From: Bacillota bacterium
GTDB taxonomy: Bacteria; Bacillota; Bacilli; Alicyclobacillales; SLC66
NCBI GenBank assembly: GCA_021797415.1
Contig: JAJZZT010000304.1
Location: 1-8,345, forward strand
DNA: 8,345 nt
Reading direction: 5' to 3'
Part shown: positions 1-5,826 of the stretch, one piece after another
Layout: each line of letters starts with the position of its first letter
How positions within the stretch are numbered: position 1 is the stretch's first letter
Notes under the pieces: model-generated
Told to the model about the DNA's origin: nothing
The model's input: only the letters and a program-made list of their open reading frames with translations
Databases searched by the model: none
Program-made: the position numbers and the translations under genes

Positions 1-503
1 CCGATCTCTTCGCCCTGTGGTGCGTCGTGGGTGATGACCGACTGTGTGAGATCGACAAACGGACTGGCCGCGACAAGATCGAGAATACCGTCGCACTGGT
101 CGGTCGCCGCGCGGTCATCCGGACGGTGCAAGCGGCAGATGACCGGCGTGTGGCCGACTTCCGCGAGCGCAACCAGTCCGCCAACCCTCCGCGCAATATC
201 CAGCAGTCCGGTGACGGTCGGAGCGGGAATGGAAGCGGCGTGTATGGACGAGAGATCGACCGGATTCAGAATCAGCGCGCCGTTGAGTGAAATAAGCGGG
301 GTGTCGAGCGACAGTTGCCGGTAAAAAGGCAGTGCGGAACGCGGCGGACGGCCGGTGGCGATGACAACGAAGTGTCCGTCCCGGCGCGCCGCAGCGACGG
401 CCCTCATCGTGCGTGGAGTGATCGTTTGTTCCGGCGTGATCAGCGTTCCGTCGAGATCGAGTGCGATCAACCAGGGGTCCTGCGTGTGTATTCCCAACCA
501 CAT
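1..503 (-). CDS. Cof-type HAD-superfamily hydrolase (5' part, runs off left edge)
   Basis: My translation of the minus strand from the ATG at 503 gives 167 residues before the window ends. Residues 13-22 read IALDLDGTLI, the HAD motif I with nucleophile Asp16 and acid/base Asp18. VVIATGRP at about 46-53 carries the motif II Thr, and ISLNGALI at 71-78 is typical of the Cof/YidA (C2B cap) subfamily. Such enzymes are soluble Mg-dependent phosphatases, usually acting on sugar phosphates or cofactors; the substrate cannot be told here. Motifs III and IV would lie beyond the edge, since family members are about 260-290 residues. The start is fixed because an in-frame TGA sits directly before the ATG; the ribosome site (GGGATG) is weak. 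The gene is divergent from the oxidoreductase gene and has its own promoter at 548-576. Confidence 0.9.
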   Translation of the reverse strand, partial: MWLGIHTQDPWLIALDLDGTLITPEQTITPRTMRAVAAARRDGHFVVIATGRPPRSALPFYRQLSLDTPLISLNGALILNPVDLSSIHAASIPAPTVTGLLDIARRVGGLVALAEVGHTPVICRLHRPDDRAATDQCDGILDLVAASPFVDLTQSVITHDAPQGEEI

Positions 504-547
504 TCACATCCCGGACCAGGCGTGCGTGCGAACGTCGCAACGGCGTA

Positions 548-576
548 AGTATAGTACGCGAGTGTGGGGCTGTCAT
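548..576 (-). promoter_or_regulatory. Sigma-A promoter of the HAD hydrolase gene
   Basis: Read on the minus strand, ATGACA (576-571, 5 of 6 to TTGACA) is followed after exactly 17 nt by TATACT (553-548, 5 of 6 to TATAAT). The start of transcription would be near 541, giving a leader of roughly 38 nt to the ATG at 503. This is the best-scoring promoter seen in the window. Confidence 0.65.
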
Positions 577-673
577 GCCTTTTTCTTAAATTCCATGTAA
601 AACCCGTGACCTGGTTTAGAAAACCGTGTAGTCTATGTCATGTGGACATTTCGCAATAGGGACGGTGGCAACG

Positions 674-1750
674 GTGAGCGGGACGAGGATAGGGATCGTC
701 GGCGTGGGCGCCATCGCGCAGGATGCGCATCTGCCCAGTTATGCCAAGCGACAGGACGTGGAGATCCGCGCGTTTGCGGACCCGGAGAAAGAACGCGTCA
801 CCGAATTTGCCCAGCGTTTTGCACGCGAGAAGGGACGGCCCGCGCCGCGCGTGTATGCAAGCATCGAGGAGATGGCGGCGGAGGAAGGCGACCGGCTGGA
901 CGCGGTCAGCATCTGTACGCCGAATGTCTCGCACGTCGGCCTCGCGGAAAAAGCGCTTTCCGCGGGATGGCACGTACTGCTGGAAAAACCGATGGGAATG
1001 CGCGTCGACGATGCGGAACGCCTGGTGCGGCAGGTGCGCGCATCGGGAAAGCGGCTCATGGTGGGCATGTCGCACCGCTATCGGGAAGATGTGGAGGTTC
1101 TTCGGCGATTCATCCAGTCCGGTGAACTGGGAGACATCTATTTTGCGAAGACCCGCATCCTGCGCCGCCGGGGAACGCCGAAAGGCTGGTTCACCGATCT
1201 CGCCCTGTCGGGCGGCGGACCCCTGATGGACATCGGCGTACATGCGCTGGATCTCACATGGTGGTTGGCGGGTACGCCGACGCCAAAGAGCGTGAGCGGA
1301 TTTCTGTACAGGGGCATCGGCCAGGATCATCTGGATTTCATTCGGACGTGGGCCGCCCGCTCCGCCGGCAACGAGCGCAACGAGGTGTACACCACGGAGG
1401 ACTTTGCCGCCGGCTTCTTCCGTTTCTCCAACGGAATGGTCATGGAACTGGAGGTGTCATGGGCGCTCAACGGGCCGGAGGACGACGCGCTGAAAGTGGA
1501 GATCTTCGGCGCGAAAGGCGGCGTATCGCTCGATCCGCTGCGCGTGTACGGCACAGCGCACGGTGTGCTGACGACGACGACGCCTTTCGTCGGCATGGGG
1601 GCGTTTTTTGAGCGTGAGATCAATCATTTCCTGCATTGTGTACAAACAGGCGACCAACCGAACAGCACGGCGGAACAGGGGCGGGATATTGTCCGCATGC
1701 TTGCGGCACTGGGAGAATCATCCGGGCGCGGCGTCGAAGTGGCACTCTGA
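674..1750 (+). CDS. Gfo/Idh/MocA family NAD(P)-dependent oxidoreductase
   Basis: Cytoplasmic dehydrogenase of the glucose-fructose / myo-inositol oxidoreductase family, which oxidises or reduces a sugar, inositol or related polyol. From the GTG at 674 it has 358 residues. The N-terminal Rossmann fold starts GIVGVGAIA (GxGxxA at 10-15). LLEKPM at about 102-107 holds the family EKP lysine. GGGPLMDIGVHALDLTWWL gives the conserved Asp (about 186) and His (about 190) of the catalytic region. The C-terminal beta-sheet domain is complete. The frame is open to an ATG at 635 (371 residues), but that ATG has no Shine-Dalgarno, and the 13 extra residues precede the usual family start. GGTGG at 664-668 serves the GTG at 674 better. 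A weak promoter guess, GTGACC-17 nt-TAGTCT (606-634), overlaps the upstream ATG and also favours the later start. Substrate unknown. The Toprim gene follows after 50 nt. Confidence 0.88.
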   Translation: MSGTRIGIVGVGAIAQDAHLPSYAKRQDVEIRAFADPEKERVTEFAQRFAREKGRPAPRVYASIEEMAAEEGDRLDAVSICTPNVSHVGLAEKALSAGWHVLLEKPMGMRVDDAERLVRQVRASGKRLMVGMSHRYREDVEVLRRFIQSGELGDIYFAKTRILRRRGTPKGWFTDLALSGGGPLMDIGVHALDLTWWLAGTPTPKSVSGFLYRGIGQDHLDFIRTWAARSAGNERNEVYTTEDFAAGFFRFSNGMVMELEVSWALNGPEDDALKVEIFGAKGGVSLDPLRVYGTAHGVLTTTTPFVGMGAFFEREINHFLHCVQTGDQPNSTAEQGRDIVRMLAALGESSGRGVEVAL

Positions 1751-1800
1751 CGCCGCGAACCGGCGCGCGCGGATATGGATCACATGTCCTTTGGGGAGCT

Positions 1801-2208
1801 GTGGAAATCTTGGATGGAAGGACGAATGACGCGCATGCGGATACGGTCCTGATTGTGGAGGGGAAAAACGACCGCATGCGGTTGTTGCCCCTGGTCGGGG
1901 ACCATGTCCGCATCGTGTGCACATACGGAATTCCCGCGCACGCAAGATTGATGGAAATTGTGCGCGACATCGGGATGTCGGATGTGGTCGTCTTTACGGA
2001 CAGCGACGATGCGGGAAGGCGAATCAGGCGAACCCTGCGCGAGGAGTTCCCCGATGCGGTCCACATGCACACGAAGGCGGAGTACGGCGGAGTGGAAAAA
2101 ACCCCCGTCGAATATCTGCTGCAGATACTGGAAAAACACGAACTCGCGCGTCTGTCCGAAACGGGTCGTGAAGCGATGGGCGCCAAATCGGGCGGGACTG
2201 TCGTGTGA
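1801..2208 (+). CDS. Small stand-alone Toprim-domain protein, RNase M5-like
   Basis: About 135 residues, essentially one Toprim fold. VLIVEGKND gives the conserved Glu of the first strand, and VVVFTDSDDAGRRIRRTL gives the DxD metal-binding motif. The order VEG(K/R)ND, then (T)DxDxxGxxIR, then a GVE(H/K) segment (here GGVEKTPVEYL) matches RNase M5 (rnmV), which matures 5S rRNA. The rest diverges from what I recall of RNase M5, so I give no symbol. Toprim proteins bind Mg and cut or join nucleic-acid phosphodiesters. The start is uncertain. GTG 1801 has GGGGAG only 2 nt upstream, and TTG 1810 has the same GGGGAG 11 nt upstream. The frame is open back to ATG 1636, but that overlaps the oxidoreductase by 115 nt and adds residues with no family character. 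It is likely co-transcribed with the oxidoreductase 50 nt upstream. The next gene converges on it. Confidence 0.75.
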   Translation: MEILDGRTNDAHADTVLIVEGKNDRMRLLPLVGDHVRIVCTYGIPAHARLMEIVRDIGMSDVVVFTDSDDAGRRIRRTLREEFPDAVHMHTKAEYGGVEKTPVEYLLQILEKHELARLSETGREAMGAKSGGTVV

Positions 2209-2240
2209 CCACGCCCCGCGCCTGGCAATCCGCGCCTTGA

Positions 2241-2879
2241 TCAGAGCGGCGCCCGGTTGTCGGCCGCGCGCAGCACGGTCTGCACGGGAAGCGAGATGAT
2301 CAGATCGCGCGTGGCCGCGTCGTAGCCCACGAGTTCATACTGGCCTGTGTTGCGCACGATGTAGAGCGAATCGCGCGCGTTGTTCACGTGAACGCCGTAC
2401 TGGCTTCCCTTGGCGGCGATGGCGGTCAGGAGCAGCTTGGCGGGAAGCGGGATGTGATCGACATAGCCCGTCACATGCGTCAGCGTGAAATCATGGCGCC
2501 AGACGGTCGGATCACCGAAAATCTCCACACGCACATTGAAGTGAAGCGAGGGGACCACGGCGGTGGAGAGGCTGACAAAGACGCGATTTCCCCGCATTCC
2601 GAGCTGCAGCGCCGGCGTGGAGCGCCACGCGAGAAACCGCTCCAGCGGGAAGTACATCTGAACCTGTCCGCCTCCTGTGGACGGCGCGGGAGAATTGGCA
2701 AACACGGCGTTTTGCGCAGCCTGCGCATTCAGATAGCGGTAGGCGGCGTATCCGCCGGCCGCGGCGCATCCGAGCGTGACAAGAACGCCCGAAAGCATTC
2801 CCGCGGCAAAGACCAGGCCGAAGCGGCGCTTCCCTGCGGCCGCGCCGCCCTGCCGTCGAGCGTTTCGCACAGTACCCAT
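2241..2879 (-). CDS. Membrane-anchored YpmS/DUF2140-like protein
   Basis: 212 residues. A basic N-terminus (residues 1-19, six Arg/Lys) precedes one hydrophobic segment at about 21-46, so the rest should lie outside the membrane (N-in, C-out). The external part resembles YpmS (DUF2140). It has a beta-rich stretch with VFVSLSTAVVPSLHF, then LTHVTGYVDHIPLPAKLLL, where the family has a G-x-(I/L)-x-(I/L)P segment before an alpha-helix, and it ends with DLIISLPVQ. The molecular role of YpmS proteins is unknown to me; they are found in Bacillota. A cysteine at 38 (VTLGC) recalls a lipobox, but the -3 position is Thr, so I favour a membrane anchor. Start ATG 2879 is supported by a perfect AGGAGG (2893-2888) 8 nt upstream. 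It converges with the Toprim gene (32 nt apart, no convincing terminator) and diverges from the pseudouridine synthase. Confidence 0.62.
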   Translation of the reverse strand: MGTVRNARRQGGAAAGKRRFGLVFAAGMLSGVLVTLGCAAAGGYAAYRYLNAQAAQNAVFANSPAPSTGGGQVQMYFPLERFLAWRSTPALQLGMRGNRVFVSLSTAVVPSLHFNVRVEIFGDPTVWRHDFTLTHVTGYVDHIPLPAKLLLTAIAAKGSQYGVHVNNARDSLYIVRNTGQYELVGYDAATRDLIISLPVQTVLRAADNRAPL

Positions 2880-2910
2880 TAACGCATCCTCCTGCGATCG
2901 CCATTTTTAC

Positions 2911-2916
2911 ATTATA
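2911..2916 (-). promoter_or_regulatory. -10 box for the YpmS-like gene
   Basis: A perfect TATAAT reads on the minus strand at 2916-2911, 18 nt before the AGGAGG of the YpmS-like gene and 31 nt before its ATG. The best -35-like hexamer upstream (TTGTAA, 2935-2930) is only 13 nt away, so the -35 element is poor. The position and the perfect -10 make it the likely promoter. Confidence 0.42.
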
Positions 2917-2989
2917 CGATACGCGCTCTTTACAAAGACATGCCTCGGGCTCATTTCGTGTCCCTCCGGGGCGAAAGGCGGAAGTTCTC

Positions 2990-3874
2990 TTGCTGTATTT
3001 CGATCGCTTGATCGCGCCGGAACAGGAGGGACTGATGCTCAAGGCGATACTGCGCCCGCTTGGACTCAGTCGCCGGTTGCGCAGACAGTTGATTGAACAG
3101 GAAAAGATTCTGGTGAACGGACAATCCGTGTACCTGTCCAGCCGTGTGCGCGCGGGCGATCGCGTGACGGTGCTGCCGGCCGAAGAAGCCGCGCCGGGCG
3201 TGGAGGCGGAAGACCTTCCGCTGCGGGTCGTATGGGAAGACGAGCACGCGCTTGTCGCCGACAAGCCGGCCGGCGTGCTGGTTCATCCGACGGGTCGGGA
3301 GCGCACAGGCACACTGCTTTCGGCGGTGCACCATCACGTGGGTGGAAACGGACATGCGCGCCCCTTGCACCGACTGGACCGCGATACGTCCGGCCTGGTG
3401 CTGTTCTCCAAGCACAAGCTGGCGCACGACCGTCTCACGCAGGCTCTTGTGCGACGGGAAATCATACGGGAATACTGGACGTTTCTCGCCGGCCGTCTTG
3501 CGTATGCGCGGATTGAGGTGAACCTGCCCATCGCCGTCGCGCCGGGGCAGCGCATCAGGCGGACCGTCGATCCGACCGGAAAGCGGGCTGTCACGCACTT
3601 TGTCCTGCTCGCCGCATTTCCCGCGGACGACGTCAGTCTCGTTCGCGCGCGCCTGGAAACGGGCCGGACGCATCAGATTCGCGTCCACGCCGCTTCCATC
3701 GGCCATCCGGTGATCGGCGACTGTCTGTACGGTCTGCCGCACGAACGCCTGTCGCGCCAGGCGCTGCACGCAGGGCGCCTGGCATTTCCCCACCCGCTTA
3801 CGGGCGCGCGGGTGTCCGTGCGCGCGGATCTGCCGGAAGATCTGGCCCGCTTGCTGGAAGATCTGACGACGTAA
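2990..3874 (+). CDS. RluA/RluD-family RNA pseudouridine synthase
   Basis: 294 residues. The enzyme converts specific uridines in rRNA (or tRNA) to pseudouridine; the site cannot be read from sequence. An S4-like RNA-binding domain lies at about 14-62 (LSRRLRRQLIEQEKILVNG, then GDRV). The synthase domain has ALVADKPAGVLVHPT (88-101), the catalytic motif HRLDRDTSG (127-135, nucleophile Asp130), ETGRTHQIRVH and GHPVIGDCLYG. Two starts compete. TTG 2990 has AGGCGG 8 nt upstream. ATG 3035 has a perfect AGGAGG 5 nt upstream. The residues between them (LIAPEQEGLMLKAIL) fit the usual N-terminus of this family, an E-x-G-x-x-L-K/R-x-x-L pattern before the S4 domain, so I prefer TTG 2990. It resembles the Bacillus YhcT/YjbO/YlyB group, but I cannot choose among them. 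No clear promoter or terminator was found. Confidence 0.9.
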   Translation: MLYFDRLIAPEQEGLMLKAILRPLGLSRRLRRQLIEQEKILVNGQSVYLSSRVRAGDRVTVLPAEEAAPGVEAEDLPLRVVWEDEHALVADKPAGVLVHPTGRERTGTLLSAVHHHVGGNGHARPLHRLDRDTSGLVLFSKHKLAHDRLTQALVRREIIREYWTFLAGRLAYARIEVNLPIAVAPGQRIRRTVDPTGKRAVTHFVLLAAFPADDVSLVRARLETGRTHQIRVHAASIGHPVIGDCLYGLPHERLSRQALHAGRLAFPHPLTGARVSVRADLPEDLARLLEDLTT

Positions 3875-3922
3875 GCAGGGAACGTCCCGACGGCGGACTC
3901 TGCGCCGGCTGTAGTCTGCAGG

Positions 3923-4058
3923 TTCGCCGGACCGTCGCGCCCTGCCCTGTGTCCGGCGAGTGCGGCATAGGGAGGATTTGCTGGGTCGTCGTCATCCCCT
4001 TTGCCCGTCGCGGGTTTAGCGACAGCGGTGTCCGAGCGGGAGCCTGGGGACATGGGAT
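3923..4058 (+). repeat. Dispersed intergenic repeat, copy A (dimeric, structured)
   Basis: First of two copies in the same orientation that flank aroC; the other is 5668-5800. Each copy has two degenerate units of about 55 nt. Unit 1 (3923-3976) begins TTCGCCGGACCGTCG. Unit 2 (3977-4058) begins TTTGCTGGGTCG. Unit 2 matches unit 2 of the other copy at roughly 90% over about 70 nt, including GTGTCCGAGCGGGAGC. Possible hairpins are GTCGC/GCGAC (4007-4011 with 4019-4023) and the overlapping alternative CCCG/CGGG. The copy lies between the pseudouridine synthase stop and the aroC promoter and has no coding potential I trust. Confidence 0.75.
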
Positions 4059-4122
4059 CCAGTCCTTAAGGGGCAGGCGGCGGGGGGATGGCGACGGCTG
4101 GCAGAAGACATTTTCAAGATAG

Positions 4123-4128
4123 TATAAT
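4123..4128 (+). promoter_or_regulatory. -10 box of the likely aroC promoter
   Basis: A perfect TATAAT lies at 4123-4128. The -35 region at 15-19 nt spacing (around 4099-4106) holds no good TTGACA match, so activity is inferred from the -10 alone. A start near 4135 would fall at the edge of the inserted 206-bp element, making that element part of the aroC 5' leader. Confidence 0.4.
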
Positions 4129-4140
4129 AAGAGTCGTATA

Positions 4141-4346
4141 GAGCGTGTTCAAAAAGTGGGCAGGGTTGACTCACGCAGTGCAATGGGACATGGGATAAAC
4201 CGAGTGTACAGTGGACTTTATCCCATGTCCCCTTGGAAGCAGCCATAAATGCGGACCGAGCGTACGTTTCCGGGTACGTGAGGGAGCATTTCTGGCGATG
4301 ACGCCGCAATGCGCCGGGGAGTTCTGCCCACTTTTTGAACAACCTC
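4141..4346. mobile_element. MITE-like non-autonomous insertion element, 206 bp
   Basis: The ends are inverted repeats of 23 nt (4141-4163 and 4324-4346) matching at 21 of 23; 18 inner positions (TGTTCAAAAAGTGGGCAG and its complement) are identical. The element is flanked by GTATA at 4136-4140 and 4347-4351. Counted slightly differently, an 8-nt direct repeat TCGTATAG lies at 4134-4141 and 4345-4352, so the exact duplication length (5 or 8) is ambiguous. It carries no transposase, and its ORFs are short and cross the ends. Inside are a 19-bp-arm palindrome (4181-4235), a CGTAC/GTACG hairpin (right of 4260) and a GCATT-GGCG/CGCC-AATGC hairpin (about 4287-4314). Mobilisation would need a transposase elsewhere in the genome. 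I do not assign an IS family. Confidence 0.8.
4181..4235. repeat. Long palindrome inside the MITE-like element
   Basis: Arms 4181-4199 and 4217-4235 are complementary at 18 of 19 positions around a 17-nt loop; the 15 nt next to the loop (GGGACATGGGATAAA) are perfect. No T-tract follows, so it is not a standard terminator. As RNA in the aroC leader it would form a very stable hairpin. Confidence 0.85.
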
Positions 4347-4401
4347 GTATAGCCGCCAACTGGCGAGCACCGGTCGCGAGACACAAGGAGACACAGACGA
4401 C

Positions 4402-5619
4402 ATGCTGCGCTACTTGACGGCGGGAGAATCGCACGGGCCTTCGCTTTCAGCCATCATCGAAGGACTGCCTGCGGGACTTCCCCTGGACCCGGAACAGATC
4501 AACCATCAGTTGTGGCGGCGCCAGCAGGGACACGGTCGCGGATATCGGATGAAAATCGAATCGGACCGGGCGGACATCACGGCGGGTCTGCGCTTTCGCA
4601 AAACACTCGGGACGCCGCTCGCGCTGACGATCGCCAATCGGGACCACAGCCACTGGGAGGACCGCATGTCGCCAACCGCGGACGAGCCGGCGGATATACA
4701 GCCGGTGACAAAGCCGCGACCGGGACATGCGGATTTGCCCGGAGCGCTCAAATACGAATTTGACGATGTGCGAAACGCCCTGGAACGGGCGAGCGCGCGC
4801 AACACGGCGACGCTCGTCGCCGTTGGCGCGGTGGCGCGGCAGTTGCTTGCGCAGTTTGGCATCTCGCTGTACGCGCACATCGTGCGGATCGGACCGGTCA
4901 CGGTCGATGACTCGGCGCTGTCCGGCCTGCCGCACGAGGAGGTGGCCGCGCGCGCGGAGGCGTCCGCGGTGCGCACGGCCGATCCGGCGGCGCAGGCGCA
5001 GATGATCGCCGCCATCGACCGCGCAAAGCAGGAGGGCAACACGCTCGGCGGAATTTTTGAAGTGGTCGCGACAGGCGTTCCGGTCGGACTCGGCACGTAC
5101 GCAATGCCGGACAGGCGGCTTGACGCGCGGATCGCGGGCGCCATGATGGGCATCCAGGCGATCAAGGGCGTGGAGATCGGACTCGGGTTTGAGGCGGCGC
5201 GCCGGCCCGGTTCGGAGGTGCACGACGCGATCCTGCACGATGGCGCACGCGGTTTTTACCGCCCGACAAACGGCGCGGGCGGCGTCGAGGGCGGCGTGTC
5301 CAACGGAGAGCCGATCGTCGTGCGCGCGGCGATGAAACCGATCCCCACGCTGTACAAGCCGTTGCAAAGCGTCGATCTCGCGACGAAGGAGCCCTACCTG
5401 GCAACCATCGAACGCTCGGACGCATGCGCGGCTCCGGCGGCCGCCGTGGTGGGGGAAAATGTGCTGGCATGGGTGCTTGCGGAGGCGTTCGTGGAGAAGT
5501 TTGGCGGCGACTCGCTGACGGAAATGCAGCGCAATGTAAAAGGTTATCTGGACCGTGTGGCGCAACGCACCCGCGCAACAGACCCCGATGGCGCCGGCGC
5601 GCCGCCATCGGCTGGATGA
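4402..5619 (+). CDS. aroC: Chorismate synthase
   Basis: Converts 5-enolpyruvylshikimate-3-phosphate to chorismate with reduced FMN, the last step of the shikimate pathway (cytoplasmic). It has 405 residues, slightly above the usual 360-400. Family landmarks in order: YLTAGESHGP (4-13) with His11; GHADL with His109; the signature RASARNT (129-135); GSEVHD; GGVEGGVSNGEPIVVRAAMKPIPTL; ATIERSDACAAPAAAVVGEN. The signature normally reads SARET, and here Glu is replaced by Asn134. Start ATG 4402 fits the family N-terminus. The Shine-Dalgarno AGGAG (4386-4390) is 11 nt away, which is long. Upstream lie the MITE and the -10 box at 4123. aroB follows after 207 nt that include repeat copy B; no U-tract terminator separates them, so co-transcription is plausible. 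Bacillus literature calls this gene aroF. Confidence 0.97.
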   Translation: MLRYLTAGESHGPSLSAIIEGLPAGLPLDPEQINHQLWRRQQGHGRGYRMKIESDRADITAGLRFRKTLGTPLALTIANRDHSHWEDRMSPTADEPADIQPVTKPRPGHADLPGALKYEFDDVRNALERASARNTATLVAVGAVARQLLAQFGISLYAHIVRIGPVTVDDSALSGLPHEEVAARAEASAVRTADPAAQAQMIAAIDRAKQEGNTLGGIFEVVATGVPVGLGTYAMPDRRLDARIAGAMMGIQAIKGVEIGLGFEAARRPGSEVHDAILHDGARGFYRPTNGAGGVEGGVSNGEPIVVRAAMKPIPTLYKPLQSVDLATKEPYLATIERSDACAAPAAAVVGENVLAWVLAEAFVEKFGGDSLTEMQRNVKGYLDRVAQRTRATDPDGAGAPPSAG

Positions 5620-5667
5620 AAATGTGCCGGACCGGCGCCGCGCGCCAAACCAGTGGTGGGATGACGG

Positions 5668-5800
5668 TTTGCTGGGCCGCCGTCTTGCCATGTGCCCGGC
5701 GAGTTTAACGCCATGGGAAAAGTTTGCTGGGTCGCCGGCATCCCTTTGCTCGTCGCGAGTTTAGCGATAGCGGTGTCCGAGCGGGAGCATAGGGATGCTT
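5668..5800 (+). repeat. Dispersed intergenic repeat, copy B (dimeric, structured)
   Basis: Second copy of the repeat at 3923-4058. Unit 1 (5668-5722) and unit 2 (5723-5800) begin with TTTGCTGGGCCGCCG and TTTGCTGGGTCGCCG, 14 of 15 identical and 55 nt apart. Unit 2 folds into a 14-bp stem with one T-T mismatch (5738-5751 with 5785-5798). Its 33-nt loop contains TCGC/GCGA (5753-5756 with 5764-5767). Unit 1 has GGCG/CGCC around AGTTTAA. It ends 12 nt before the aroB Shine-Dalgarno (5813-5819). No U-tract follows, so it is not a classic terminator. Confidence 0.75.
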
Positions 5801-5826
5801 GGCGGCTTCAATAAGGGGGCGAGGCG

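Noticed and set aside
115..576. 153-residue minus-strand ORF overlapping the HAD gene
   Set aside because: It is in a different frame from the HAD motifs and its ATG lies within the promoter's -35 hexamer.
1775..1852. Short ORF (ATG 1775) in another frame between the oxidoreductase and the Toprim gene
   Set aside because: 25 codons, no ribosome site, no family features.
2209..2240. Bidirectional terminator between the converging Toprim and YpmS-like genes
   Set aside because: Only a 4-bp GCGC pairing is possible and there is no T-tract on either strand.
5587..5609. GATGGCG/CGCCATC hairpin at the 3' end of aroC as a terminator
   Set aside because: It lies within the coding region before the stop and has no following T-tract.
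5770..5800. tRNA-Ser-like D-arm string (GTGTCCGAGCGG) in the intergenic repeat
   Set aside because: No anticodon arm, T-arm (GGTTCGA) or acceptor stem fits around it in either copy.
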